Shown here: positions 1-8,190 of the stretch, in pieces
How positions within the stretch are numbered: the first letter of the stretch is position 1
Layout: each line of letters starts with the position of its first letter
NCBI GenBank assembly: GCA_023132895.1
Contig: JAGLXL010000003.1
Location: forward strand, 153,158 to 217,157
Origin: Nanobdellota archaeon
Lineage (GTDB): Archaea > Nanobdellota > Nanobdellia > Woesearchaeales > JAGLXL01
Direction of reading: 5' to 3'
Length of the DNA: 64,000 nucleotides
Position numbers and translations under genes: made by a program
Notes under the pieces: model-generated
Told to the model about the DNA's origin: nothing
What the model saw: the letters and a program-made list of their open reading frames with translations, nothing else
The model's database searches: none

Positions 1-274
1 AGAGATCATGCAAGTACCCCTTAAAAGGATATTTTGTCCAAAAAAATTTATTCTTTTGTTTTTCTGCCCAAGCAAAGCCGATGACTTCACCTTTTTCTTC
101 TGCCAGAAAAAAGGCCATGTCTTTATTTTTTAATTTGCCTCTGAGGACAAAAGGGACTTTTTTGATTTTTTCAGGGTCGATGCCTTTGTCTCTTTTGGCT
201 TCCCAAAACATGAATTCTGTTTTAATATCTTTTACTTTTTTGAAATCTTTTACTGTTGCTTTTCTGATTCTCAT
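1..274 (-). CDS. GNAT-family acetyltransferase, partial (C-terminus beyond window)
   Basis: The frame is open from an ATG at 274 to the window edge, giving about 91 residues. It starts MRIRKATVKDFKKVKDI and contains MAFFLAEEKGEVIGFAWAEK, the usual beta2-beta4 part of a GNAT acyl-CoA transferase. The acetyl-CoA loop lies outside the window. Its ATG overlaps the TGA of the upstream GNAT gene (ATGA), so the two are co-transcribed and translationally coupled. The related N-termini suggest tandem paralogues. The acceptor substrate is unknown. Confidence 0.75.
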   Translation of the reverse strand, partial: MRIRKATVKDFKKVKDIKTEFMFWEAKRDKGIDPEKIKKVPFVLRGKLKNKDMAFFLAEEKGEVIGFAWAEKQKNKFFWTKYPFKGYLHDL

Positions 275-735
275 ATTCTTCTCACCATTTTTTTACGGTT
301 TTCTTCAAAACCCAAGCTTTGGTATAATTTAAAAGCAGGTTGGTTGTTAGTGAGGACAGTGAGTTGAGCAACTTTAATCTTTTTATTTTTGAAGTATCTG
401 ATGATTTCTCTCATTAATTTTTGGCCAAGGCCTTTGTGGCGGTGAGATGGTTTGACATAAATCTCCCTGATAAAACCTACTTTTTTAATTTTAAAGAATT
501 TTAAATTGGTTTTGATATGCCCGCCAGCAAAGCCGATGATTTGTTTTTTTTCTTCAGCCACAAAGAAAATATTATTCTTATTTTTGAAATCCCTGTAAAG
601 ATAAGGTTTTTCCATCTTTTTTAAAATGGTTTCATCTTTTTTGAAAAAATCTTTTCTGCTGATTTCCATAGCCAGAACAAGGTCTAATTCAGCAATCTGT
701 TTAAGGTCCTGTTTTTTGGCTTGACGTATAATCAT
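271..735 (-). CDS. GNAT-family N-acetyltransferase
   Basis: A 154-residue protein of normal GNAT length. Motif A is clear: IREIYVKPSHRHKGLG (about residues 89-104) carries the R/Q-x-x-G-x-G/A acetyl-CoA pyrophosphate loop. The C-terminal part has the N...A..LY..LGF pattern (about 127-143). It should transfer an acetyl group from acetyl-CoA to an amine. The substrate cannot be read from sequence; protein N-terminal acetylation (RimI-like) is one possibility. It overlaps the next GNAT gene by ATGA, indicating a two-gene operon running leftward. It is cytosolic, with no signal peptide. Confidence 0.88.
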   Translation of the reverse strand: MIIRQAKKQDLKQIAELDLVLAMEISRKDFFKKDETILKKMEKPYLYRDFKNKNNIFFVAEEKKQIIGFAGGHIKTNLKFFKIKKVGFIREIYVKPSHRHKGLGQKLMREIIRYFKNKKIKVAQLTVLTNNQPAFKLYQSLGFEENRKKMVRRI

Positions 736-766
736 AGAATTGAGAAGTGTTTAAGATTATATAAAA

Positions 767-1771
767 TTAACGAGAATTTGGTTTTCTGAGACTTTCAATT
801 AAAGAGGCATATTCTTCAACTGCGGCATAAACTGCCTGAGAATCTCCTTTTTCTCGAAGATAACGGTGAGCTATCCTTAAAGATGATAAAGGGCTACGCC
901 GGCCGTGGCCTAAAATAAGGTTTAATGAGGTGCCTAAAAAAATACCTCCATCTTTTCCATCCAAATCAACAATCTCTCTCATTCTCTGAATTTTTTCCGG
1001 CTCAACACCAGCTGTAGGTGCCACATAATCAAGGAAATAATCATGAGTGCCTTCAGCGCTTTTCAATGCGAAATTGCCGTGGTCTCCCCGTGCAATAAAA
1101 CCATTCACATCTGGATCTGAATGAAGCTCAAAAGCCTCACGGTTGCCAACAAAGCCCGGCAAATATTTATCCAGTACTGCATAAGCTTCTTGAAGAGTCT
1201 GGCCTCCTTTGTTTGGTTCTCTTCCCATATTCAACAAAGCAATTTTGGGTTCGGCAATTCCCTTAGATATGAGCTCTTCTCTTAGGAGTACTCCATATAC
1301 AAATAAGTCTGCGACAGTGGTGTTTTCGCCAAATGCTCCGGCATCGCAGACAGCAACACTATCTTTATGGATGGATGGAAAATCAAAATAAGGAACTGAT
1401 TTGCCGACAAGACTGCCTAACTTTTTGTAATGTGCTGCAGCAGCCATAAAACCAGAAGGTCCGTTTGAAACAAAACCATCTACAGCCCCTTTAATGGCAG
1501 CTAAAATCCCTATGCACATAGAGTTTTTTGCTGTTTTTATTTTCCTAAATTCTTCTCTAGGATCAGAATCTCCCGGCAAAAATTCAGGAGCATCAATTAT
1601 TCCCACTTTTCCTTCCAAGTTTTGATACGAACTGGTTTTTTCAATTGTTTGTTGGTTACCAACTAAAATGATGCCGGTGTCGTGAAATTGATTAAGAAAA
1701 ATTTCAACATCCCTGACAGCAGCTTCAATTCCAACTTCAACATTGGTATCGACTGCCAATTTATGGTTCAT
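767..1771 (-). CDS. PlsX-like phosphate acyltransferase
   Basis: A 334-residue protein, the usual PlsX length. Matches to the PlsX pattern are the Gly/Asn segment DGFVSNGPSGFMAAA (98-111, compare DACVSAGNTGALMA), AVCDAGAFGEN (140-150), the LLNMGREPNKGG loop (179-190), FVGNREAFEL (207-216) and ARGDHGNFALKSAEG (227-241, compare TDGFTGNVLLKLLEG). PlsX makes acyl-phosphate from acyl-ACP in bacterial phospholipid synthesis. The FabH-like gene lies about 0.5 kb away, divergently; plsX-fabH adjacency is typical of bacteria. Archaeal membranes use isoprenoid ethers, so the substrate here is open. The N-terminal AVDTNVEVG is divergent. Membership of the broader Pta/PlsX fold is firm; the exact substrate is not. 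Confidence 0.75.
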   Translation of the reverse strand: MNHKLAVDTNVEVGIEAAVRDVEIFLNQFHDTGIILVGNQQTIEKTSSYQNLEGKVGIIDAPEFLPGDSDPREEFRKIKTAKNSMCIGILAAIKGAVDGFVSNGPSGFMAAAAHYKKLGSLVGKSVPYFDFPSIHKDSVAVCDAGAFGENTTVADLFVYGVLLREELISKGIAEPKIALLNMGREPNKGGQTLQEAYAVLDKYLPGFVGNREAFELHSDPDVNGFIARGDHGNFALKSAEGTHDYFLDYVAPTAGVEPEKIQRMREIVDLDGKDGGIFLGTSLNLILGHGRRSPLSSLRIAHRYLREKGDSQAVYAAVEEYASLIESLRKPNSR

Positions 1772-1843
1772 TTTAGGCTAAGATTAAGCTTGGTTTTTTA
1801 AGATTTGTTGTTTTAGAGAATAATAAAGGAAAATAAAGAAAAA

Positions 1844-2086
1844 TTACTTCTTTTTCCTGCCTCTTTTCATTTTGGCAGCTGAAATGTCCCCTTGCTTATC
1901 GATGAAATAGAGGCAGCCCGACTCTTTTTTAATGCCGACTTTTTTGACTTTTTCTATTTTTTGTTTTTTTCCTGGTACTCGGCCTTTTCTGCTCATCTTA
2001 GCGCAGGAAACATCGCCTTGCTTGTCAATAAAATACAGGTAACCTGATTTTTTTTTGACTCCGACTTTAGCAACTTTTTTTGCCAT
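1844..2086 (-). CDS. Small basic protein with a duplicated 33-residue motif
   Basis: 80 residues from ATG 2086; an upstream TTG at 2104 is also open. Two copies of one unit are visible: KVAKVGVKKKSGYLYFIDKQ...GDVSCAKM and KVKKVGIKKESGCLYFIDKQ...GDISAAKM, each followed by a basic stretch and ending RGRKKK. No characterised family was recognised. The unit looks like a short beta-hairpin (GYLYFIDKQGDVS) repeated, perhaps binding nucleic acid given its charge. It lies between the divergent plsX-like and fabH-like genes, on the minus strand. Confidence 0.7.
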   Translation of the reverse strand: MAKKVAKVGVKKKSGYLYFIDKQGDVSCAKMSRKGRVPGKKQKIEKVKKVGIKKESGCLYFIDKQGDISAAKMKRGRKKK

Positions 2087-2115
2087 TTTCTTCGAAAATG
2101 CCAAACCTTACTCAC

Positions 2116-2136
2116 TTAGTTCGTAAGTTTTGCCAT
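2116..2136 (-). other. Six-codon upstream ORF (MAKLTN) with strong ribosome binding site
   Basis: On the minus strand GGAGGTTTGA immediately precedes ATG 2136, which opens a six-codon frame (MAKLTN) ending in TAA at 2116. The coding start of the downstream basic protein (MAKKVAK) is 30 nt further on with no comparable Shine-Dalgarno site. The stretch also folds weakly (CTTAC...GTAAG). It may be a leader peptide or a decayed start. Confidence 0.4.
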
Positions 2137-2212
2137 TCAAACCTCCTTGTGTTTATTTACAGACGATAAATAGAATTTTGTTTATAAAAGTATTGGCTTG
2201 AGAACGGGAAAG

Positions 2213-2220
2213 TTTATAAT
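2213..2220 (+). promoter_or_regulatory. TATA box for the FabH-like gene
   Basis: TTTATAAT lies about 30 nt upstream of ATG 2248, consistent with an archaeal promoter and a leaderless or very short leader transcript. Confidence 0.5.
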
Positions 2221-2247
2221 GGGGGAGTATAAACCTATTCTAAAAAA

Positions 2248-3558
2248 ATGGCTTATGTGAGATTCACAGCAACGAGTTCAGTGTTAGGAGAAAAAGTTGT
2301 TCCAACTACTGATTTTGTAGGGAAATCGTTCTATCGGGAAGGTCAATGGATTACTAAAACCCGAGACCAGATTTTTAAAACAACGGGTATTGATGAGAGA
2401 GTGTGGTCTGTGGAAGAAGAAACTGATTTTGATCTTGGTTTTAAAGCAGAAGCACAATTAATTAGGGAAACTGGTTCTAGTCCTGATTGTATTATTTATT
2501 GCTACAATGGAAAACAATCCAATGGCAAGTATTCTCCTATTCCTGCTGAGGCAGCGATGCTGCAAGATGCTGTTGGACAGGCCGGTAAAAACTTAGCGGT
2601 TGATGTTATTGTTGATTCTGATAATGAAAAAGACTGGCGTGAAGGTTTAGAAAGTAAATATCCAATTATTTCTTATCTTTGGGGGGGGGATTTTGGAGAG
2701 ATTGGATCACCAGATGATTTTGATGGACTTTCAAAATCAAAAGTAAAATCCGAATCTGATTTGATTTTAGTTAATCACCAAGGCAATCTAACTGATAAAT
2801 CAATAGCTTGGGAAATAAAAAAAGAATTAGATATTGAAGCAGACACTTATGTAATAATTGCCGGCTGTGCTGGCTGGGGTGTGGGCTGTGATTTTGCCAA
2901 TGAATTAATTAAAAAAGGAATTTATAATAAAATTGATGTGGTGGGTATTGACTTACTGAATAAAATTTCTGACAGTGATAATTTAGATTCAACTCTTTAT
3001 GGCAGTGGTGGCGGAGCAACCAGATTGGAAATAAGCGACCAGCCAGGTATTATTGACAGCCAGTTTTACACTGACGGTTCTGGATGGGCAAAGCTTCGTC
3101 TGGATAGAAGCTTAAGAGATGAAATAGATAAGATTCCAAAAGATCCAGCCAGGGGACTCTTTCTTCGAATGGATGGAAATGATATTTATCAATGGGCTAC
3201 AGAGGCTTTTCCTGCCTCCTTGAATGAACTTTTAGAACGAAATGATTTTGAAATTAATGATTTAGATGCCTTGATTTTCCACCAGATGAACGGAAGGATG
3301 ATTCATTATGTGGCTGGGAAAGTTTTTGGCATGAAAAAAAAAGAAGCGATTGATAAGTTTGTTCCACTGATAGTCCATAAATACGGCAATTTTTCAACTG
3401 GATCAATTCCAGTTGTCTTAGATGAATTATTGAGAGGAGAATTGAAAAGACATTATTTTGGAGAAGATTTTGGTATAAGAATTGGCTCTGAGAAATTAGC
3501 TGGTTTGGTTACTGGCGGTGCTGGCAAAACCTGGGGCAGTATGTTAGTGCGTTTCTGA
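2248..3558 (+). CDS. FabH-like 3-oxoacyl-ACP synthase III (thiolase fold) with insertion
   Basis: 436 residues against about 320-330 for FabH. Family signatures: WITKTRDQIFKTTGIDER (34-51, compare WI..RTGI.ER), the active-site Cys in IIAGCAGWGVGCDFAN (C207), LYGSGGGATRLE (250-261), His in IFHQMNGRMIHYVAGK (H345), Asn in KYGNFSTGSIPVVLDE (N381), and the C-terminal GGAGKTWGSMLVRF. The Cys-His-Asn triad is complete, so decarboxylative or acyl-transferring condensation is plausible. About 90 extra residues sit before the Cys (roughly 80-170). HMG-CoA synthase is a related alternative, but the FabH motifs fit better. It is divergent from the PlsX-like gene and has a TATA box of its own. A run of nine G at 2681-2689 is coding and in frame. 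Confidence 0.78.
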   Translation: MAYVRFTATSSVLGEKVVPTTDFVGKSFYREGQWITKTRDQIFKTTGIDERVWSVEEETDFDLGFKAEAQLIRETGSSPDCIIYCYNGKQSNGKYSPIPAEAAMLQDAVGQAGKNLAVDVIVDSDNEKDWREGLESKYPIISYLWGGDFGEIGSPDDFDGLSKSKVKSESDLILVNHQGNLTDKSIAWEIKKELDIEADTYVIIAGCAGWGVGCDFANELIKKGIYNKIDVVGIDLLNKISDSDNLDSTLYGSGGGATRLEISDQPGIIDSQFYTDGSGWAKLRLDRSLRDEIDKIPKDPARGLFLRMDGNDIYQWATEAFPASLNELLERNDFEINDLDALIFHQMNGRMIHYVAGKVFGMKKKEAIDKFVPLIVHKYGNFSTGSIPVVLDELLRGELKRHYFGEDFGIRIGSEKLAGLVTGGAGKTWGSMLVRF

Positions 3559-3562
3559 TTTT

Positions 3563-4774
3563 CTAAACAAATTTGTAAACTTGGTCATTAGGTCTTGTTT
3601 TTTTGGTTTTGATTGCTATTCGCTGGCCTTTTTTTGCTTTTTTTATTTTCTTTTTGTTGATTTCCATTGATGTTATTGTTAATTCTATAACTCCTGTTTT
3701 ATTGCCTTGGATTTGTATTTTGTCTTTGAGCTTTAGGTCTCCGGCTTCCAAGAGTATTTCTGCCGCTTTTGGTTTTTGGTAATAATTTAAGACTTTGCCG
3801 AGGTATTGTTTTTTTTCGGTGGCTTGGGAACCTTTTGTTGAACTCCATTCATTAATTGGTTTGCCGAGGTAAAATCCTGAACCAAATCCTTTGTTGTAAA
3901 CTGTTTTTAATTCTTTTAGTTTTTGTTTTTTGAGTTTGTTTAATTCTTTTGTTTTATTTTTGTTTTTAATATAAAAATCAATCACTGAGCGATAAGCACT
4001 GACAACTGTCTTGACATATTCTGGGGAGCGGTTGCGGCCTTCAATCTTAAAACCATCTATTTTTGCATCAATTAATTTGTCTATGAATTCTATTGTGCAG
4101 AGGTCTTTTGGTGAGAGAAGGTAGTTATGGCCTAATTTGAATTCAATTTCTTCTTCAATGTCTTTAACTATATATTCTCTTCTGCATGGCTGCAGGCATT
4201 CCCCTCTGTTAGCAGACTTGTTAAAGGAGAATTGCGACATGAAACATCTTCCGGAGATTGAGACGCACATAGCGCCATGGATGAATGTTTCTATTTTTAC
4301 TTTGAGTTTGTTTTGTTTGATTTGTTGTTTGATATGTTTTATTTGTTCTAAACTGAGTTCTCTGGCCAGGACAAATCTTTTGACGCCGAGTTTGTGGTAG
4401 AGTTTAAGAGCCTGGAAATTGCTGACTGAGGCCTGGGTTGATAAATGGATTTCAAAGTTTAGTTTTTTTGCTTCATTGATGACTGCTAAATCCCAACAGA
4501 TGATGGCGTCAACTTTGGCTTTTTTTGCTTGTTTTAGGATATTTTTTATTTGATTTATTTCATTGTCGTAAATGATTGTGTTTAAGGTAAGGTAAACTTT
4601 GACTTTGTCCTTGTGGGCTCTTTTGACAACATCTTTGAGTTCTTTTAATTCAAAGTTTCTGGCTGTGGCACGCATGTTTGAGCCTTTGATTCCTAAATAG
4701 ACTGCGTCTGCACCTGCTTGAATAGCTGCTTCAAGCATGATTTGGTTTCCAACTGGTGCTAATAATTCTGTCAT
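3563..4774 (-). CDS. Peptidase U32 family protein (TrhP/YegQ-like)
   Basis: 403 residues. It begins with the U32 signature LLAPVGNQIMLEAAIQAGAD, followed by AVYLG. The four-cysteine region is MCVSISGRCFMSQ...GECLQPCRREY (Cys 170, 177, 193, 197), then FKIEGRNRSPEYV. The C-terminal part (about 330-400) looks like the small beta-barrel that follows the U32 core in TrhP. Family members are now linked to prephenate-dependent hydroxylation of tRNA uridine-34 or of rRNA rather than proteolysis. Assignment to TrhP rather than RlhA is inferred from the short length. It converges with the FabH-like gene, leaving a 4-nt gap. Confidence 0.85.
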   Translation of the reverse strand: MTELLAPVGNQIMLEAAIQAGADAVYLGIKGSNMRATARNFELKELKDVVKRAHKDKVKVYLTLNTIIYDNEINQIKNILKQAKKAKVDAIICWDLAVINEAKKLNFEIHLSTQASVSNFQALKLYHKLGVKRFVLARELSLEQIKHIKQQIKQNKLKVKIETFIHGAMCVSISGRCFMSQFSFNKSANRGECLQPCRREYIVKDIEEEIEFKLGHNYLLSPKDLCTIEFIDKLIDAKIDGFKIEGRNRSPEYVKTVVSAYRSVIDFYIKNKNKTKELNKLKKQKLKELKTVYNKGFGSGFYLGKPINEWSSTKGSQATEKKQYLGKVLNYYQKPKAAEILLEAGDLKLKDKIQIQGNKTGVIELTITSMEINKKKIKKAKKGQRIAIKTKKTRPNDQVYKFV

Positions 4775-4822
4775 ATCAACAAGTGGTGACTTTTTCTGCT
4801 TTTAAACTTTACTGAAAAGCTT

Positions 4823-4830
4823 TTTATATA
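4823..4830 (+). promoter_or_regulatory. TATA box of the purine operon
   Basis: TTTATATA is centred about 25 nt before ATG 4851. That ATG is out of frame with purL, whose first in-frame start is GTG 4864. The box predicts transcription starting near 4851. Confidence 0.55.
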
Positions 4831-4863
4831 ATGACCTGCTTTTGAAAACCATGAGTTTGGGGG

Positions 4864-7800
4864 GTGTTATCGATTGTAGCGAAGCAGAAAAGAAGTAGAC
4901 ACAAACCGAAAAAAAAACCTAAAAAACCTAGATCTAATCCGGGTTTTCATTTTGCTCTTCCTAAGTCAGTTAAAGGTAAAGCTTTCTCTGTAGTAGAAGT
5001 CGGACCTTATCATGAAAGAAATTTAGCCAAGGAATTAAACAGTTTTTTTGGCACTCAAATTGAAGAAGTAACCAAGGTCAACTCTTATGTTTTAGTTCAC
5101 CCTAAAAATTTGAAAGGTATTGAGGGTTTACTTGAAGGCAAGCCTTTTGTTGACCCAATTGTTCACAGAGCTTCTTTGAACAGTCCTTTGGCTTTAGATT
5201 TAAGGCTGGATTTTGACTATGTTTTTCAAAGCATGCTGAGGCCTGGAACCAGTGATGATTGGGGTAATGAAGCTTTGACCCAGACTTTATTGGCGCTGGG
5301 CAAAAAACCAGTTAAAGGAGATATTGGTTTTCTGGCAGAACAATATTTTGTTAAAGGAAATTTAACTTCTGAACAAAGAAAAGATATTTCTGATTTTTTG
5401 GCTAATCCAGAATTGAATGATGGAATAATACTTGATAAAAAAGGATTCTGGTCAGGGCATCAGGTAACAATTCCAGTTGTTAATTTAAAACCCAAGAAAC
5501 TCTATGAATCTTTCAATATTTTGGACATGTCTACTGAAGAGTTGATGGAGTTGAATAGCAAAAGGAGATTAGCAGCTACTTTAGAGGAAATGATTCAGTT
5601 TAGAGACATGTATGCTGATAAAGATTTCCAGAAAAAAAGGAAAAAAGTGGGTTTGCCAGAAAAAGCTGCTACAGATGTTGAACTTGAGACATGGTTTGGT
5701 CTGCGTTCAGAACATTGTTTTCATAAAGAGTTTAATGCCAGAATTACTTTAGATGATAGAGTAAATGACCCATTATTTGAAAGAGCTTATATCAAAGGTT
5801 GGTTGGATAAAAATGACAAAGGAGATTATGTTTTAGAAAGAGGAATTTTCAATACTTTTGTCAAAGAGCCTGCTGAGAAAATATTCAGAAAGTTGGAAGT
5901 TAGAGGCAAGAACTGGATTCACAGTATGTTTGAAGATAATTCCGGAGTTGTTTTGTATGACCAGGATGGTTCTTTTTGTATTAAAATTGAAACACATAAT
6001 TCTCCATCTGCCAAGGAAGCAGTGGAAGGGGCAAAAACAGGGATTGACGGTGTCAACAGAGATATTTTTGGTACTCGGCGAGGTACTTTTGCTGCGATTG
6101 CCAATTTTTTTAATTATTTAACAGGATTTCCTGATTATGTTGGCTGGCTGCCTAAAGGAGTTAAACATCCTTATGTCACATTAAAGGGAATTGCTAAAGG
6201 AGTTAGTCAAGGAGGCAATGAATCCCAGATTGGAACTGAGAATGGAGGAGTAAGTACTGATCCAAGGTTTATTGCCAAACCTCTTGTTTACTGCGGAACA
6301 GTTGGCTGGTCTCCTACTAGAGATGCGGAGGGAAATTTCCTTTTAGGAAAAGATCCGCAGCCAGGAGATTTAGTATTCATAGCTGGACAGCCGGTTGGTG
6401 CTGACGCAATCCATGGAGCAACTGAAAGTTCTTTGATTGCAGACAAGAATATCAGTTTAGGACATGTTCAAAAAGATTTTTCATTTATCCAGGCAAAAAT
6501 GAAAGGGTATATTTTAGAGGCAGCACGCGCTCAATTGTTTAGCAGCATTACAGACTGCGGTGCAGTGGGTTTAGGTTCTGCAGCCCTTGAACAAGGCGGG
6601 GAAGTAGGAGGGATTTGGCTGGATTTAAAACAACATCCAATAAAATATTCCGGTATTTTGCCTTGGCAAGTAATTGTTTCAGAAACACAGGACAGAATGG
6701 TGCCAATTGCACGGCCTGAAAATGAAGCTGAAGTGCTAAAGAGAGCAAAACTGCATGATGTTGAAGTGACTAAAATTGGAGAATTAAATGACAGTGGTTA
6801 TGCTCATATGGTTTGGGGAGACAAGTCAGTCGGTTTAATTGATATTGAAAAATTGTTTGACAAAGAGCCAAGAAAAGAAATGCACGCAACCTGGTTTGGC
6901 AAACCAAGTGAAGAACCGTTTAAAATTAAGGGAGATTATTCTTTGGAAGAGGTTCTTTGCAAGGTTATGGAACAGCCTGATGTGGCTTCAAGGGAATGGT
7001 TCTTCAGACAAAAGGATTCTTCTGTCGGAGGAATGACTATCCAGGGTCCGTTGATTGGATTGAAACAAGAAATTGAAGCAGATGCAACTATGCAAAAACC
7101 CCTGGACACAGAAGGCAAGGATTTTGGAGCAATTGCTTATGCTATGGGTATTAAACCAAAACAATCTGATATTGATGGTTATCATTCTGCTCAGAATGCA
7201 ATTCTTGAGATGATTGGCAAGATTGTTGCTATTGGTGGAGCTTTGCCAGATATGAAAAATCCAAAATGGGATGCCTGGGCTGTCTGCGGAAATTACTGCC
7301 AGCCAAATTCAGATTCAGATTCAACTTTAGTGCATGAAAGCGGTGAAAGAAATTTAGCTGCTTTGGTGAGGGAAGGTATGGGTGTGCGTGATGTAGAAGA
7401 TAAAACAAATATTCCTGTTATTTCAGGCAAGGACAGCATGAAGTGTTCCTGTGTCTATGAAGTCGATGATTCATTTAAGCTAGAAGATGTTCCTGCTGAT
7501 TTGAGAAGACATGTTACTTTGGTTAATTCACCAAAAGGAAGATTTATTGAAATCCATGACCCGCCAACTTATTTGACTACAGGAGCTGTTAAGATTGAGG
7601 ACTACAGAAAATGTGTCAGTTCTGATTTCAAGCAAGCAGGAGATTTAATTTATGTAGTAGGGACAACGAGAAATCATTTAGGGGCCAGCCAGCTCGCCAA
7701 TGCTATGGGTTATGCTGAACAAGGAGCACCTTTGGAAAGCGGAGAAGTTCCTAAGGCTGACTTGGATGAATTTGTTGAAGTGGTTGGAGCTATCCATAAA

Positions 7801-8190
7801 GTAATTGACGAACAATTAGTAGCTTCCTGTAAGTATATCCATGACGGTGGTTTATTAGTTTCTGTTGCTAAATCCGCAATGGCTGGAGAATTAAGTTTTG
7901 ATCTTGAGGCTGATAATGTTTATAGAAAAGGCAATTTTAGTTCTACAAGGGATATCTTATTTTCAGAAACACCAGGTAGATATATGGTAACTATTGCTCC
8001 TGAAGACCGGGATGCATTTGAAACGGCTTTAGGTAATAGTGTGGTTCATGCTATGGTTGGTTATGTTACAGATGTTAAAACAGTTGTGACTGGACAGGGT
8101 GGTTCAACAGATTTTATTGGCCTGGACAAAGTTAAGAAGAGTTTTCAAAAACCATTGAGATTTGGACTGGAGTTTGGAGATAAAAAATGA
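4864..8190 (+). CDS. purL: Phosphoribosylformylglycinamidine synthase, synthase subunit (long PurL without glutaminase domain)
   Basis: 1108 residues. A Lys/Arg-rich N-terminal tail is followed by a PurS-like segment (about 40-90). Then come the linker and two AIR-synthase-like halves: GLRSEHCFHKEF, IKIETHNSPSAKEAVEGAKT, the Gly-rich SQGGNESQIGTENGGVSTDP, and VISGKDSMKCSC and IHDGGLLVSVAKSAMAGE in the second half. It converts FGAR to FGAM using ammonia from the partner glutaminase. Typical archaeal PurL is about 700 residues with separate PurS. This one resembles the large bacterial form but ends before the GATase domain, which is the next gene (ATGA overlap). The GTG start follows a G6 run; with one G fewer, ATG 4851 would be in frame. 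Confidence 0.92.
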   Translation: MLSIVAKQKRSRHKPKKKPKKPRSNPGFHFALPKSVKGKAFSVVEVGPYHERNLAKELNSFFGTQIEEVTKVNSYVLVHPKNLKGIEGLLEGKPFVDPIVHRASLNSPLALDLRLDFDYVFQSMLRPGTSDDWGNEALTQTLLALGKKPVKGDIGFLAEQYFVKGNLTSEQRKDISDFLANPELNDGIILDKKGFWSGHQVTIPVVNLKPKKLYESFNILDMSTEELMELNSKRRLAATLEEMIQFRDMYADKDFQKKRKKVGLPEKAATDVELETWFGLRSEHCFHKEFNARITLDDRVNDPLFERAYIKGWLDKNDKGDYVLERGIFNTFVKEPAEKIFRKLEVRGKNWIHSMFEDNSGVVLYDQDGSFCIKIETHNSPSAKEAVEGAKTGIDGVNRDIFGTRRGTFAAIANFFNYLTGFPDYVGWLPKGVKHPYVTLKGIAKGVSQGGNESQIGTENGGVSTDPRFIAKPLVYCGTVGWSPTRDAEGNFLLGKDPQPGDLVFIAGQPVGADAIHGATESSLIADKNISLGHVQKDFSFIQAKMKGYILEAARAQLFSSITDCGAVGLGSAALEQGGEVGGIWLDLKQHPIKYSGILPWQVIVSETQDRMVPIARPENEAEVLKRAKLHDVEVTKIGELNDSGYAHMVWGDKSVGLIDIEKLFDKEPRKEMHATWFGKPSEEPFKIKGDYSLEEVLCKVMEQPDVASREWFFRQKDSSVGGMTIQGPLIGLKQEIEADATMQKPLDTEGKDFGAIAYAMGIKPKQSDIDGYHSAQNAILEMIGKIVAIGGALPDMKNPKWDAWAVCGNYCQPNSDSDSTLVHESGERNLAALVREGMGVRDVEDKTNIPVISGKDSMKCSCVYEVDDSFKLEDVPADLRRHVTLVNSPKGRFIEIHDPPTYLTTGAVKIEDYRKCVSSDFKQAGDLIYVVGTTRNHLGASQLANAMGYAEQGAPLESGEVPKADLDEFVEVVGAIHKVIDEQLVASCKYIHDGGLLVSVAKSAMAGELSFDLEADNVYRKGNFSSTRDILFSETPGRYMVTIAPEDRDAFETALGNSVVHAMVGYVTDVKTVVTGQGGSTDFIGLDKVKKSFQKPLRFGLEFGDKK

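Noticed and set aside
2681..2689. G9 run as a frameshift in the FabH-like gene
   Set aside because: The reading frame and family motifs continue correctly on both sides, so the run is simply coding (Trp-Gly-Gly-Asp).
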